A DNA stretch of 64,000 bases, from assembly GCF_003672135.1 (NCBI RefSeq), contig NC_039510.1, positions 15,810,001-15,874,000 of the forward strand. The letters run 5' to 3'. The translations under genes and the position numbers were made by a program. How positions within the stretch are numbered: the stretch's first letter is position 1; the number at the start of each line of letters is the position of its first letter. Source of the stretch: Ooceraea biroi. Lineage: Eukaryota; Arthropoda; Insecta; Hymenoptera; Formicidae. Shown one piece after another: positions 50,001 through 64,000 of this stretch. The notes under the pieces were generated by a model, which saw only the letters and a list, made by a program, of their open reading frames with translations, was not told where the DNA came from and did not search any database.

Positions 50001-52555
50001 AAGCGAGCGAGCGAGAGGTTTATCGGCGCCGAGGGCCGCGTCTCGTCGCTGCGAGGGCGAGTCGACTGAAAAATCACCCTCGACACGCAACGCACCGGAA
50101 ACCGAAGAAAGCGCCTCCACGGATTCCGCCACGTCGGAAATACAACGTCTGCTACCGATCCGCGCGAGCTAATCGGTGCGAATCGATTCGTTACCCCGTA
50201 AAGTAAGCGTTTTCCTGTATCACCAGTCGATGTACTCTCCACGCGGCGATTTACCTTTCGTAACTAACTGACGGACTTTCCGAAAGGGTCGCTCTCGAAA
50301 ATTAAGCGCTGGCGGGGAGTTCCTCTTGGCCTCTTCTCTCGCTCCCTCGCATGCTCTTTCCGTAGGGATGGGGGTGGAATGGAGAAATCCAATTTAATCT
50401 CAGAATGTTATAAAGTTTCTTTCCCGATTCTTCGAGGACACGAGTGATTTAAGGTCCGTCGAAAGGGCGTGTTAACGAGCTCGAACGGCTCTCTTTACCG
50501 GCTCGCGTTTGCAGTGCCCACCCTTGCATCCCGATTTACTCGGCGCGATCCTATGAACTTCCACGAGCTCCCGGCTGCCGCGCACAGCCTGAGCCCCGGG
50601 GACTAAATTCAACATCCAGGCACCTGAGCCTCGGAAATCGAAACGCGGTTATCGATGGAACGCAATCCTTCGTAACGACTCGATGCGCCTCGCTATTCTT
50701 TTGCGAATTACCCATTGCCGCGCGCGCGTTGATTTCGACATAAATATTTTATATGCCCTCATGAATAACGAAAACGATCTTTCGCATCACTGCATATCTT
50801 TACTGGTGCTGAACAAGTAGATTACAATTTCTGCGATGAGATTCTAGAAAACATTCCAGAAGAAATCACATTAGTAATTATTTGCGTGAAGCAGTAAAAA
50901 TATGTATCAAATGTTGGATCTTTTATATTAAATATAAAATAAATTGAAAGAGAGCACAAAATTAGAGTTTAATACTGATCTGAAACTTCTTCAAGAGAAA
51001 AAGTTTTCGCCCACTACGTACTAATGCGTGCACGCATTAGCCCGAGATGCGAATGTAAGATCACACGTTGGAGGGGTGACCCTCGGGGGAACTTTAAATT
51101 TGCCGTCAGTAGCTCCGCGGGGAGGTTATTAGCGACTCGTCAACTCCTCTCATATTTCATCCGAGTGACGAAGAATTTTTACATTAGGGCTGTGCTTGTG
51201 CTTTGAGGCGACAATTAAAATATCTCAGAGGCATAGCCGCGCGTCTGTGCAGCGTGAGCTGGCACACGAGCGACCGAACGAGAGAGCAGGCGGATCGCGA
51301 ATAAAACGAGTAAAATTCTCGGCGTCTGGCCTTCAAAGAATACTTAAACGGCGGCTGATGTCAAGAGAAAAGGCGGTGCAATTAAGCGAGGGATGACGAC
51401 GCTATCCGAGGCAGATTGAGGCCTGACAAGCGCGGTAACCGATCGCGCGACAAAACGATCGTCCTGCCGATTACGTTCCTCCCTCAACGTCACAATCAAA
51501 CGTTCATGATGAAACGTTGAAGAAACATGTCGCGTTTTCGACGAGACTCGCAGACGTTTCGTCCGCGGAATCGTTCTATTACTCGCGGTTTACGCGCGCT
51601 GCCGCTGAAAGCCGGACGAGACGAGAAACGAGATCGGCCTCATGGTGCTCCTCGTCGCGGAGTATTACCTTCCTGGGAAACACAGCGGCGCGAGTCGACG
51701 AAAATAGCACGCCAGGTATTCCGCGTTTACAGTGCAAATCATTGTACCTGAGCGCGCCCAGGGATTTCCACGGTCGCGCGAAAACGGGGAAAGTTTCGAC
51801 CTTCGTCGTTGCGGAATAGAAACGCGGAGGGCGGGCGGCCAGAGGAGTCGTTTCGGTCCCTCGGGACGGCGTCGGGAGCCGGAGAATGTTTCGTTCGATC
51901 AATCGAAAGCCCGACGCCATTCGCGCCGATTTGTCGGAAATAAGTCGATCCGCGTCCCAGGTGTACGAGGGTTATCGGTGTTCGCCTATTCGCACTCGAT
52001 TCGCCCGAAACGAAGATAAATGCGTCTTACCCACATTTCACCTATGACCCTTTCTCTTATAGCGCGGAAGAATCCCGCTCGACATTTCCCTCGTGATCGA
52101 AATTGCCGCCGCCTGTACATCCCGCTTGATCAAGTTGTTCGACACAGTCAAGCCAGGTTTATGGATATTATCATCTTGTAAATGTCAGTGGTGCAATTTG
52201 GTTCGAGATAACGTAATCAAACGGGAAGACTCCTCTCGTACCGCGCGAGATTAATGTAATCACGTCAATGAACGCCACGTTACTCGCAACGTATACATTT
52301 TCGATGGCCTGTCACGTTGATGTCTTACGCGTTTGCCGCAATATCGCAGAAATAGCGGAAAACGCTCTGCCTACGGTTAAACACGCCGGTGCGTGAGCGG
52401 AACGTGACAATTTATTCCACGAATATTCGATGTGACATCCGAGCGGGTCGACGTCTCCTGCTGCTTCTCCTCTTTCCCTCGTCACGCAATTTGTGTGCTT
52501 TACCGGTGGTGTTTTGCGCCGAGGGAAAAAGCCGACGGGACATTATATTCCGGAC

Positions 52556-52642
52556 GCTTTGCTTCTTTGCGTCTCCCTTTTCGTCTCTCTTTTTCTTTCT
52601 CTGACATTTTCTCTTTCTCTCTCTCTTCCTCTTTCTCTCGTT
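52556..52642. repeat. Pyrimidine-rich tract
   Basis: CT-rich run of about 85 bp with CTCTTT units. Mirrored by Arg/Glu-rich spurious frames on the minus strand. Confidence 0.7.
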
Positions 52643-55613
52643 ACGTCGCACGGAATACCGTATAATTTATGCACCCTGCGAGCGCGTTCATAAAGCCCAA
52701 ATATTTTAAAACAAGGGGTAAAAGGGCGGAAAGCGCGCGCGGTCGCTTCGTACTCTGCGCGAAATGGTGGCCGCGTCGTTGTGTGCGCGCCAGTTACGCA
52801 AAGAGGTGGGCTTACCGTGAAAATCGAGGACTTGTCTCTTTTATACAAAAGGAGTAGAAGTGACGTCTTACCTGCATCCAGTTTTCCCCGCGGCGACCGT
52901 CGAGGGAAGCACTCCCGTTAAGGAAACTTATTTCGATTGTTGTTTTATTAGACAGAGTAGCAATGCAAACTGTAACGAAGATTACAGGCGAGCTTCTCCT
53001 CTCCGACGTGTCTCACACGTTGCGATTTTAATACTTTAATTCGGGTGTCATGGATATCAACATCATCGTGGAAAAGCGACAGTGCGCTCCTAACGATGTT
53101 ACCGCGCGTTTACTGGATATTACGACGCTGACCGGAAAACTTAATTTCCGTCAGAGATAAAACGGGGAGGAAGAGAAGTCCCCTATAAATCAGATAGGCC
53201 GCGTTATTCGTGTGTGGCTAGTCAGTTTGAGGAAAATCCGCCATTGTTTTCGCATTCAGCCGGCCGCTTTAACATGGCCCGCGTAATAAATATTCGTACT
53301 CGCCCGTGGGATTACGCCCGGCAGGAATAATATTCCTCTTTGTGGATCTCGGCTCCTTTGTTGCGGCCTTTCGCCAACGTCGACGGTGACGTCAACCACC
53401 GCCGACGTAACGAAGCGCCTTTAGAAATCGCCGTCTTTGTTTCGGACAACCCCTGTCAAAATTTCGAACAAAAGTTACTGATAAGGGTTCGAATTGTTAT
53501 GGTAACCACATAAGTATCCCTGTGTATTAAATTGTCACTGCGCACATTCGGCATTGAACATCGAAGCTTTAACAAACTCCTCCTCCATCTCTGTCTCAAT
53601 CTTCAATTTATCACGAGACGATAGTCAAATCCAAGAGATTCCGGGTGCAAATGCGTGTATGATTTTTTACAAGTTTTATACATCTTAATGAAGGAGAGAG
53701 AAAAGTATATACACACTCCCCCCGCCTCAATATCGGGTGTTAAGAAAGATATTAGAATCTCTCGCTTAAAATGCCGAGTTCAAGTTTACGCAAAGGATAG
53801 TTACATACACGCTTATCGTTTCCGTCGCGATTTCCATTTCCGAGATTTTATTTAGCGACGCGGCATTTTCTTCTGCTTGCTCTTCGCCTCTTTTTTCGTC
53901 AGATAAAGCGATTCATTGCCTTTTCCGCGCTGCTTTTATACGTTTGTACAAATGACTGGGCGTGCCTCGTTTATTCGCGAGAGGCAAACCCTAGGCGAAA
54001 AAGTTTATTCATCAAGGAACGACTAGCTCGCCAAGTGGTCGGCTTTGTGACCATAAAGACCGTAAAAAAAACTTGTATACAGGCTATATGGCGAGCATCC
54101 AAAGCATTTGATTCGGATTCATTCTTATTCCGTCTGTAATTATCTCCTAGATTATGCGCGGTTGACAATTGCAGTTTAAAAAACTTTTAACCGAGACATT
54201 TTTGTTTCTAAAGGGCCCGATACTTGGGAAATACATTGTCGTTTCATACTATGACATAATATGTATTATTGTTATACTACTCGATTTGTAAAAACTTGAT
54301 AAAACGGTTTCCAGCAGCCCATCATATGTCGCATAAATATTTGGAAAGCGCCGTGATGAGAGTCGCCAAATAAGACAAAATATTAACACAATAATTGACA
54401 ATCCGTGTGCAGCCGGCATAAAAAAATGACCAAATAAAGCGATGTGCGAGACGGAGAATTGAAAAGTGTGATCAAAATCCAATAAAAAGCCGTCGCTGTC
54501 CGGAATGAATGTTGCGCATTTCGATAAATACATTGCGGATTACATTCGGATTCGTTCAATCTTCATTTTCCTCTTTTTACCTAATTCCACAGATTCATGT
54601 ATGTTTAACAAGCCATTGATACACATTGCCGCGTATCAAAATTTTCACGAACGTATTACAACAAGAATACGAACTACAAAATATGTTTTCCAACAGCCTT
54701 TTTCAGCTCCATGCATACAAACTTGACTGATTCGCCCAATTGTTCTTCCGCAGCGACGCAAGAACGAAAAAAAGGTATGACAGGGTAATCAACGGACGCG
54801 CACGATCTCTTTCTGCAGGCGATTTCGCATGAGCAGGTGAATTTAGTTTCGAGAAATAATTATCGATCGACCATACTACGAATGTTCGGCGGCAACGTGG
54901 CGACGCTACCACTACCACCATCTGGAAACAATTTCGCCCACGTAGTTAACTTCATGGTTGCGGTGAGACTTCTTTCATTGTTTCAGGCGCAGCCCATGCA
55001 CATTCAACGGAGACCAGGAACTCGTAATACCGTAGGTACCTGCGTGCCCAAGTATTCTAACAGCCAACCGTCACGAATGCTCGCCGTTTTAAAAGGCCTT
55101 CATCCGTGTAAAAGCCTCGGTGATTCGGCGCTAATTATGAGTAACGACAGCTTTTAACGCGTCGCGGCACGCCAACTCGCCCGGCCGTGCTTGCCCGCAA
55201 CCGTTTTCTCGTCCGAGTATTTCTCAAGCTCGAGAAACAATGTCGCGGGCTATCTGCGGAGATATCGTGGCAATTAACGGCGAAACTGTGGCGTGCAACC
55301 ACCGCAGATGAGAATAAATTTGTATCGTTGACGATTGCGCCCGCCTGATACACGTTGAATCGATTGTTTCATGAAGTAGCGTGTTAGTGCCTGTTGTATG
55401 TTAATGTCGTGATATTAAGAGGTCCGTGATGTATCCCGATAAGCTGCGTACAACGTCCAACACGAAGTTATTAACCCAGAAAAGATTTCACTCTCGTCGT
55501 TACGTGGTGAAATATCTTCCGAAGTTATTTCCTCTTTCTCGGATGAATTACTTTTCATCAAATGCGCGGTGATCTACTACGGTACGATAATCCGATAGAT
55601 ATTCGAGCAGCAC

Positions 55614-55630
55614 AATATATATATATATAT
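55614..55630. repeat. TA dinucleotide repeat
   Basis: Eight AT units in a row. Confidence 0.85.
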
Positions 55631-58600
55631 CGCATGTCCGATATTCTATAGCTCGAGGGGATGTAGAACCATTCGCCGGCCGCGCTTATAATGCAACCCC
55701 TAATGCAGAGGCGATCGTCTTTGGAGCTCGTGGGATTCCACAATTCAGGCTATCGGACGATTGATATACGCTCTGGCAAGGATCCACCTTAATCTCGGCT
55801 TGGATCGCGATCAGGTTAACGTGATCGCAAACCCTCGAACGAGAGTTTACGACTTGCCTGTGTAAATGCAGAATTATCGATCCCCTCGTAGCCGTCTGAT
55901 CGTCCTGCGATATCTCGGTGTTGCTAAATGAATATGAAGATCTTACAAAAGCGCGTACAATATCCTAGAGTGCTCTTTCACGTGATCAATAAAATATGTA
56001 ACAATGAAAACCACATCACCCCTGAAGGAGAGAAAAGAAACGAGAAGTAGCGAACATTCGCGGGCTGTCTACTCGTGGCATATACTTAAAGTCAGCTTCA
56101 TCGGTCTGTTCACTTCCCTTCTGGTGCCTATTCAGCTGGCTAAAAGCCGTTCCATTACCTCCTACGCGTAGGCAAAGTCGACAAAGTAAAGCGACGAGAG
56201 AAAGAGAGAAGAAGTATTGAAAGAAAGATTTTGTATACGCGCCACTTGAGAGTTCGCCTTTCTGAGCGGTCAAACGACTTGCGGTCCAAAGAACAAACTC
56301 GAGAAGGGTCAATCGAAGGTCTAATCCGCCCCTGGGCTTTGGAGAGAGGTACATACACCGGCCCGATAGAATGGCGGTTTCGCGGATCAACCCCCTCTCG
56401 CCTCACTCCGGCCCGATCACCCTCGCTCGGATCCATTCATACACGGGGCCAGTCAGCAAGTTTGAAATTACATCAGCTAACGAACTACCGTTCCCGTCCT
56501 CTCCCTCGACAATGTTTCCTCTCTCCCCCCTCCCAACCCCTCGCCGCGTTTCATTCCTCCTGGTTCGTACCTGTTTTGGCGGCAGAGGAGAAATAAAGTT
56601 CTCGACCGCGGTCAAATCTACCAAGGTCCCCCCACGAAAGAAGCGGAATGGAAGCGCCTTCGGATCGGTGCTTTCGGACGAAAGCTCCTTAATAACGTTC
56701 ACTCCTGTAAATCGTGAGATCCTCGAGAAACGCTGACCACGGTTTACCAACGAAAAGTAACGCGCTTCCTTGCGCGCCGGCTAAGACTCATCCCCCTTCG
56801 GTCTTCATCTTGGTATCTACCGGCTCCAGCAAGCGAAAGAGCTTCAACCGCATTCTTCCGTTTAAATCGTGGCGAAATCTCCAATAGAAGCGGATTTCCA
56901 AGTGTTTTCTTGGCGAAATCGAGATGGACGGCAATTTGCCGAGCGAGAATGTGAGATCAGCAAGAAAGAGATCATCGTTAACATTTGTGAATGAATGTTA
57001 CTTGTGTGCATGTGCGCGAGCGAAACGAAAGCATGCCCATCGCGGATGGACGACGCTCTGTCAAAATTAATGTCAAAATTAGCAGCAACTCGCGTTTCCG
57101 TTATCATTATTATCAACGGAGATATCCTCGCACTTCGATGTCATCGCACTTTTTTTCTCGATGTTCGATATGTCGCAACGGCATATCCGAGATACTCGGA
57201 GATTACGGAGGATCGTTGCGATTTCTGCAAAAGAGAGTGCGGAGATGGGGGTGGGGATGGGGGAGCGACGTCGTGAAAGTACTTTCTTGCGGTCTGAACG
57301 ATCGAACTTCTCGCTGCTCGGGGGAGACGGAAGACAAGGGAAGGAGACATTTGTTCCCGGGATGATAGCAAAGGAACGAGTGGCACGGTCGCTCCCATAT
57401 AAACTGCGCGATACACGGGGCTGCATGGCGACCATATACTTGCACATACAAGCGTGCACCATTCCTCGCTCCTCACTGTTCACGAATCGCTCGCGAGATC
57501 GGCGAGTGTCCTCGAAACAATTTATGCTGCTGGGCGCGCACCACGTCCGACGTGCCTTATCTGGACGCGCGCGCCCCGCGCGCTGATAAGACGGCGAATG
57601 GTTTCGCACCGGATGGCGCGGGAGTACAAAGGGGAGGACGTGACGTAAGTGCGTGTAGGAGCGCCTCTTTATCCTGTCGTCGCCAGACACGTTCGCTATG
57701 ATTCGTACGGGGGTGAGTTCGCTCGGCGACGAGAGAAACACCTTCACACGATGGACGGAGGAGAAAGGCAGAGTTCTCTTTCCGGAAATCTTTCAAACTC
57801 GAAGAGGTGCTCGTACGGGATAAACCAAAGAAAGATTCTTTATTCAGCTTTATTGCTTTCGTAACCATATGACATTTTAATATCCCGATTAACTCTCCAT
57901 GTATCTGAGTTGTCAGTGAATTTAATCACTGATTTACGAAATTAAACTTCTGCATTCGCTACACATAAAGACTATTTTTTATCACTGCAACCATAATTAT
58001 TTGTGAAACGTATGACGGCAATGTTGTGACCGAAAGAACATACTCCAAGATTGGTTTGCAACATTTAAAAGTGGAAGCTTTGTGAGCGATCGATCACCCT
58101 CAGGAACCTGAGATGATCGAAGACGAGAAGAGAGAGTTGTAAGCCCTTCCTGATGAAAACTCGGCGCAGGCCCAAAAGGAACTTTTGAACAACTAGGAGT
58201 GACTCAAGCTGCATGCGACGGGAAAAATCAAAAAGGAAGGAAACGGATGTCACGACGTGACGCGTTGCGACGCGCGGATAGATCAACGGAATCCAAATCA
58301 ACGATATAAATCCAGATATAAATGGAATACGCGCGTGGGCCGCGTCCGCGACAATGTCACGCGCGAACTAAACTGCCTAATTAAAGTGACGAAGTACATA
58401 TTATGAGATCCATGCTCCGCAGATAGTTCATGAAGCTTCAGGACAAATGTTCGGCCAAAAAAGAAAGGTAGCTTCGCGTGCACGTCACCCGTCGGAGCTA
58501 ATGAAGAAGAAGGGTAGCTCCGTCCCGCGCGGCATCAGACTTGGTAACTGATGTCGAGGCATCGGGGAGCATTAGATCTGCTGAGGGGGTTGCTCGCGGC

Positions 58601-58772
58601 AATGTGGCACACGTGTAGCCATGCTGGCATATTCGAGCGCGGTTAGTTGCGGCACGGATTAACGGTTACGGCTGCGGGTATAGGCAGAGAGATCGTTCGC
58701 CAAAGCGAGAGGAGAAGAACGCGATTGCCGGAGTCGCGGAGCAGAATCGCCCGAGTAGAAGAGGGACGCGGA

Positions 58773-58817
58773 GAATAGAGAGAGGGAGAGAGAGGAAGAA
58801 AGGGAGAGAGAGAAGGC
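58773..58817. repeat. GA-rich purine tract
   Basis: Imperfect GAGAGG/GAGA run in a CpG-rich block. Confidence 0.75.
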
Positions 58818-59921
58818 GGCCGGTTTAAATGCATTTGTATTTGCATTTACATCGACCAGCTAGCGAGTAACACGGCCGCGCGACCAAATTACCACCGTGA
58901 ACGCGCGCGCTTGGTAGATTCCTCGGAAATAACATCGTAAATAAAGCGTGTCACGCGCTTAGCCTCCACTCGCAACTACTACCTCTCGGCTCGTTTCAGT
59001 CTTTTTCGCTCGGCCTCACCAATTTTCCACGTACGAGGAGGAAAACGCAGAAAGATTCGCGCTGTCATCACGTCTACGACTGGACCACGTTCTTTTACTG
59101 TTAGTTCCTAATTTCCGAGGTGTGAACCATAGTAATGCGCAGAGTCTCTTTTCCAAGAGGGAGTTACTACGACTCCCTGACAAGAGTTGGACGAGTGAGC
59201 ACGCACGCACGCAGCGCAAATCTATGAAAGAATGCAACAGAATGCGATAGTGCCCCAGGATTACCTCGGAGTGCCCACAACGCATCGAGCGTATTGAAAG
59301 ATAGTGCGGTTCCCTGGAGTCCATCGCGATGGAGCGAGTTCCTTTGCTGAAGAAGTGCATATGGTCACAGAGCGATACGATACGATCGGCATACGGGACT
59401 CACTCCGTTGTTCGCGCGTTTTGATTATGGCGTATGTGAAGAAAGTGAAGAAACAGTCCTGAATTGACAAAAATTTCAGCAAAGCGTTGATAATCAGGAG
59501 ATTTATAATGCGTTCGTGCTGATAAAATCGTCGTTATATTTTTTTCTTCAGAGCCTAATAGGCTTTTGATGCAGATGCGAAGTGTACACGTGTAGATGCG
59601 GTAAATCATGAGATCTTTCTCGCGGTGGAATCTCTCCTGAAGAATCTGATGCGAAAACAATGGGAGGAAATGAAATTTTCGCGACGAATGAGGCATCCAC
59701 CGGTACCTATCGATTCTGTCCAATCGGACAGAAAGAAAGCACGGAAACAACTGAGATACAGACGTTCCAAAAGAAGCAAGGGGAACAGAGAAGACGCACT
59801 TGGAGCGCCTGAAATTAAAACACGAGCCGTGGTATCCGGGGAATCGCTGGGAGTTTTGTTGAAGAAACGCAGTCGGGGTCCATGGGAATGCGACAAACAA
59901 AGCGCTCGTATTGCCTGAAGG

Positions 59922-59937
59922 CAGGCAGGCAGGAAGA
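59922..59937. repeat. GGCA tetranucleotide repeat
   Basis: Three to four GGCA units. Confidence 0.65.
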
Positions 59938-62031
59938 AATTCCTGAACGATCTATTAAGTTCCGTGACAAATGAGCACGAAAGGGCTTTACGAGGATTGA
60001 TTTCATTTAAATCTACGCTAAATCTCGTTTTATCAAACTTTAGGTGTAATTGACATCTACGCTGTTTCAGATTTCTAGATCTCTTGCAACATCTCTCCTC
60101 AACGCGACCTGAAAAGCACCAATCATCTGTTCCGAAAGAACACGCTTTCTGTCGCCTAAGAAATCCTCTTTCGATGCTAGGAGGGAACTCGAGAAGTTCA
60201 ATTGACGTTCATTTGCACCTCTCCAACCGCCACGCGAAACGCAACCTTGACATTTTCTCCCGCCGGCAATGATACACCTTTCCAGGCTCATCTGAGTGGA
60301 TGTTGAAACGGGATGACCCTTCGGATGGACGATCTCTCTCCAAGAGCGAAGGCCGAGCGGGTCGATCGCGTCCTATCTGCTAAGAAGATCGTGCGGCTCG
60401 ATGTGGCTTGGCTCTGCTCGAGGACCCGATACAAGGCGCAACGTGTCCGCGTTCGAGGTAACAAGAGCGTTATCGAGAGCACCCTCGTCCTCTTATGGAA
60501 ACGCGTCCGTGCCTCGTCCTACACGTAACGGGGGTGTTTGCTCCACCTTAGGTCTGCGCCTTCTCCTTCCCACCCCCACGTCCTCCTGCTTCACCGCCTG
60601 CTTCTGTTACTCCTTTTTGTTGTCATCCTCGTCTTTGGTTGAGATCCAGACCTGGATCCGATAGCGGGGTCGACAACGATATCGATACCGACGGTAACAA
60701 AGCCAGCGATTTATGGTGGCGATTTATTGCCGTATTTATAGTACTCTCCTTTCCCCGGGAACCCCGTCTCATAGTCCACCGTGTACGACGTCACTTAATT
60801 CGCACGTAGCGCGTTCAGGACTGCGCGTACCATGCTTGCGATAACGGAAGCGATTTTTGGAATTCCCAGCTGTACGCTGTACGGCTGTCAAACGACTCGT
60901 TCCTCCGGATCCTCGAAGACGAATGGCGACGGCGCGACGAGTTCCTCCCGGAACTCCGAAACCGCGACTTGACTCTGCGACTTGATTCTTTTATCGGCGT
61001 TGTTGCCGGTCATCGACGCCGACGTTAATACGTAACGCGAGCGAGCGCTCCGCTGAACGATCGACGAATACACAACGGCGAATCACGCGAAACCACGATG
61101 AATTATCGGCGTCGCTGCGGTTCGCAGTATTGTAAATGGAGTACGCGCTCATAGGGATAGATACGCGACCATTCATTAAATTTAATGCGGCTACGGTCGG
61201 CACATATCAATTACCCACTTGAATTTAATATGTGAATTTCAATTTATGTATGACATCGCGGCTCGCTTCGCGGACAAAATTCGAAGGCGCGGCCATTATG
61301 CGCGCTCCGCAATTGTCAGCCGGGCTCAACATCCATCATCCCTTTTTACGCCTCGAGAGCATCCCACAGTGACAGCTTTAAAGCGATTTAGCTTTTGACG
61401 GATATCGCGACGTCATTGTTGCGGTGTCGAACGATTTGTTCTATTTCGATACGCGATTCTGATCGGGCTTCTTCTCGCCGAGCGTACCTTACCGTTCCTT
61501 CGCGTCTTGTGGCCGTGTACAGGACAAGACAGACGATTCTTCAGAAACCGGAACTAATCTCCCTGGCACGACGGTCGGTTCTTCACTGTCAGCGTTCCAG
61601 GGAACGCGACACTGAAGCACAGAGAACCCGCCGCTCTGCGTTTCTTTCGACGCTCGCTCTCTCCTTCATCTATCAGTATCAGATCACGAAACTTCCTCCG
61701 ATTCTTCGTCCTCCTGGCAGCCATCGCTTTGCGATGCCGAACTCTGAAAAAGAATCGCGACAATAATGTATGACATCACGTGATTTATTAAATACACAAT
61801 TGCTTTTTGCAATTTTTATACATGTGCAACACCGCGCGAAAAAAGATTATTGGAATTTTCTCTGGTCTCTCTTGTCATTTTATTTATGTTGTAAAACACG
61901 ATTGCAGGGTGACAAATGCATCATAATTAATCGCATACGCGTAATCCAAAATATTCAGAGAATTATTCATTAATTCCGGAATTATTAGATGATCATTTAT
62001 CGTTATGGAATTTCGAAATTCATTGTGGCAC

Positions 62032-62049
62032 AGAGAGAGAGAGAGAGAG
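62032..62049. repeat. GA microsatellite
   Basis: Nine uninterrupted AG units. Confidence 0.85.
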
Positions 62050-64000
62050 CAATAAAAGTACAATTAATAAATAGATGCAACATAAATTCTTGTGCTTTTT
62101 ACTTTTAAAATTTGCTCGAAAGAAAATGTAAAATGTCGTTGATAAAGCAGTGAATAAAACCGGGCGGATTCGGATTAGTATGCGCGTGCACGGGGTTTTA
62201 AAGTTGAAACCGGTACGCGAAATTGCGTTTGTGTAATGACGAGAGGCGTGCTGGTAATTTGTTAATACGGAACATCGTCCAGCAAAGGGGACGGACGGGT
62301 ATGATTGCATCATTAACAACGAAAAAGCCCATGACGGACAGTAGAATGTAGCGGTATTACGTTTTTAAAATTACATGACCAATTTGGGATCGTAGATCGG
62401 AAGGACATGTTTATGCATGAAATCACCTGTTAAAATGCGACGGGAACTGACACAATTTATGCCTGGTAATTAATGCCATTTCGAGATAGAGGCGCATGGA
62501 AATGAAAGCGAAATGAATCACATCATTAACATGGCGCATCTGCGAATCGATGATCGGAGATTCCGAGAACACGCATTCGTACCTTCGAATATCTCAAAAA
62601 CAAAACGAATCATTAAAACACACAGGTTTTATTATATGTATTTAAAATTCATAAAAAAAGAAATAATTTTGTCGGAACGAAGTGTCTTTTAACGACACCA
62701 GTTTTATTTCTCAGCTTGACAACCGGAGACGAGAGAGATTCCAGCGAAAAGTCGAGCTGGCAGAAGTCGCGATGCGAAATCGAGAGAGAAAGCCGAAGAA
62801 GAAACGCGATCTCCGACGCGAGATACTTGAAGCCAAGGCATGCATACATTAAAAGGGAAGAGAGTGATTTGTTAATACGATAAATTGCACCACCATGCAG
62901 CGCAAGGAAAAGGCACCGCTGGAGGAGGAATGAAACGGGGATTAAGATCCAGCCACCAGCGTGTGCTGACCAGACGTAAGCCAGGTAAATCGCCTTTTGA
63001 TTCAGCCTTGAGACATGGATCATGTCGGCCATTATGCTTCATTGCGTTGCACTTTATACATTCTATGCACTGAATTATCTAGCAGTTCAGTAACAGCAGT
63101 TTTTCATTGTTAACTCGCGCGATTAACGTAATTCTGTGAACGGAGAACGGAGAAAAGAAAAGAAAAAACACTGACAAATAACGATCTCATTGGGGATAAA
63201 CCGATTCAAGTAATTTCGTTTCGATGGGAATTGAGACCATGCGTGCGTTTCGGAAGGAGAGCAAACCACGGTTAACGTGAATTTTTCTTCTTGCTCCCTT
63301 CGAACGGCAAAGTTCAGGGGTTAATTAACGGCTTCCTTCGCTTAAACGCCACTTCGAAACTTCAATGTTCTCAACTATTATCCGCCGATAGTTTAAGGGC
63401 GTAATTACTCGATGCAGTTCTCAACAGCGATCGCGCAGCAGAATTTGCGTTGGCCTAATTTGGGGAATGCGAGGGAAGTGATTTCATGAGGACTAATTAA
63501 TTACTTATGCTGAACAAATGCCGGAGAAATTATGAGAGAATCACGCGTCTTTCTTGTGACTCGGTAGCTAAATTTTGCGCGCGCGCCTGTGTGTGTATAC
63601 GTTAATTTTAAGCAAATCAGGAATTACAGTCGAAAGGAACGCACACCAGTTTTACAACTTTTGTATTTAATTAGGTATTAAAAAGAGTTAAAAATGCCTC
63701 GTACGGTATACGGATGTATGTAATACGCTAAACAGAAGGTTCTTACGATTTTACGTGACAGCGGCGCGCGCTTGAGCGCGGTCGCAGCGAACGAGATTGC
63801 GGCGACTCTCGTGCTGTAAACTTCGGTTAATTAAGCGGCGGATTTAATTCGGAGTGCAGGGATGCCGCGGCCGGGGGCCAATTTTCCGCGAATCGTCATT
63901 TATCGGGGCCGGCCTGCAAGGGTTATGCAAATTACGCCGCTGGCATAATTCAGCACCGCCGGCAGCTCGCCGCTGCGCGGATTAAAGCCGGGCGTTCCCA

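Larger units (their letters stand above)
47093..64000. other. Gene-free, CpG-rich stretch to the window end
   Basis: No gene recognised. Blocks rich in CpG (47100-47660, 48000-48330, 49550-50650, 51020-52030, 56230-57750, 58620-59000, 60300-61400, 63730-64000) contain long frames on opposite strands, such as minus 49559-50242 against plus 49652-50206 and minus 57079-57747 against plus 57161-57586. None has a known domain. Alternation of CpG-rich blocks with AT-rich, homeodomain-site-like DNA (many TTAATTAA) suggests regulatory or intronic sequence of a gene outside the window. Confidence 0.5.

Noticed and set aside
49559..50242. 227-codon minus-strand frame overlapping a 184-codon plus-strand frame
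   Set aside because: Both are open over the same CpG-rich DNA. Composition is Arg/Pro/Ser-rich with no domain, signal peptide or promoter, so they are likely chance frames.
53177..53230. TATAAAT followed by a TCAGTT initiator-like site
   Set aside because: The spacing of about 39 bp is longer than usual and no plausible first exon follows.
54249..54533. 94-codon hydrophobic minus-strand frame resembling part of a chemoreceptor
   Set aside because: No receptor signature motif, no neighbouring exons and no tandem relatives. Hydrophobicity alone is not enough.
57079..57747. 222-codon minus-strand frame, with a TATA-like CATATAAAC on the plus strand nearby
   Set aside because: Several long frames overlap on both strands with no recognisable protein, and no coding exon follows the TATA-like site.

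Overview
This is a nuclear genomic window from an animal, most likely an insect and probably a hymenopteran such as an ant. The evidence is short GT-AG introns (71 to about 200 bp) beside very long ones, NudC and sperm-tail PG-rich proteins of animal type, a broken insect-type GH1 glucosidase, and CpG-rich DNA without CpG depletion. The species assignment is inference. Because of the CpG richness, many long open frames exist on both strands that I do not accept as genes.

Layout. From 1 to about 4820 I see no gene. A TATA-type promoter near 4824 starts a plus-strand gene with a GC-rich leader, a first coding exon at 5427-5579, a 14.1-kb intron and three more coding exons ending at 20727. Its four exons join in phase to a 210-residue single-pass membrane protein that I cannot name. 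On the minus strand at 22181-23216 lie four phase-compatible exons of the dynein regulator NudC, but its C-terminal CS domain is not in the window. About 180 bp upstream of the NudC start sits a 970-bp foldback transposon (23399-24368) with 381-bp inverted arms and a perfect 8-bp target-site duplication. On the plus strand at 24755-29637 follows an eleven-exon gene for a sperm-tail PG-rich repeat protein (STPG2-like). One of its introns holds minus-strand coding-like fragments of unknown origin. At 31428-32950 is an unprocessed, frame-broken GH1 beta-glucosidase (myrosinase-like) pseudogene.

From about 33000 to 64000 I recognise no protein-coding gene. This stretch holds microsatellites, purine/pyrimidine tracts, short hairpins and a diverged duplicated module near 46.4 and 47.0 kb. 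It looks like a regulatory or intronic desert belonging to genes outside the window.

The genes do not form one pathway. NudC (microtubule motor regulation) and the STPG-like gene (flagellar axoneme) are divergent neighbours, and the transposon lies between them, in what was probably a compact shared promoter region.
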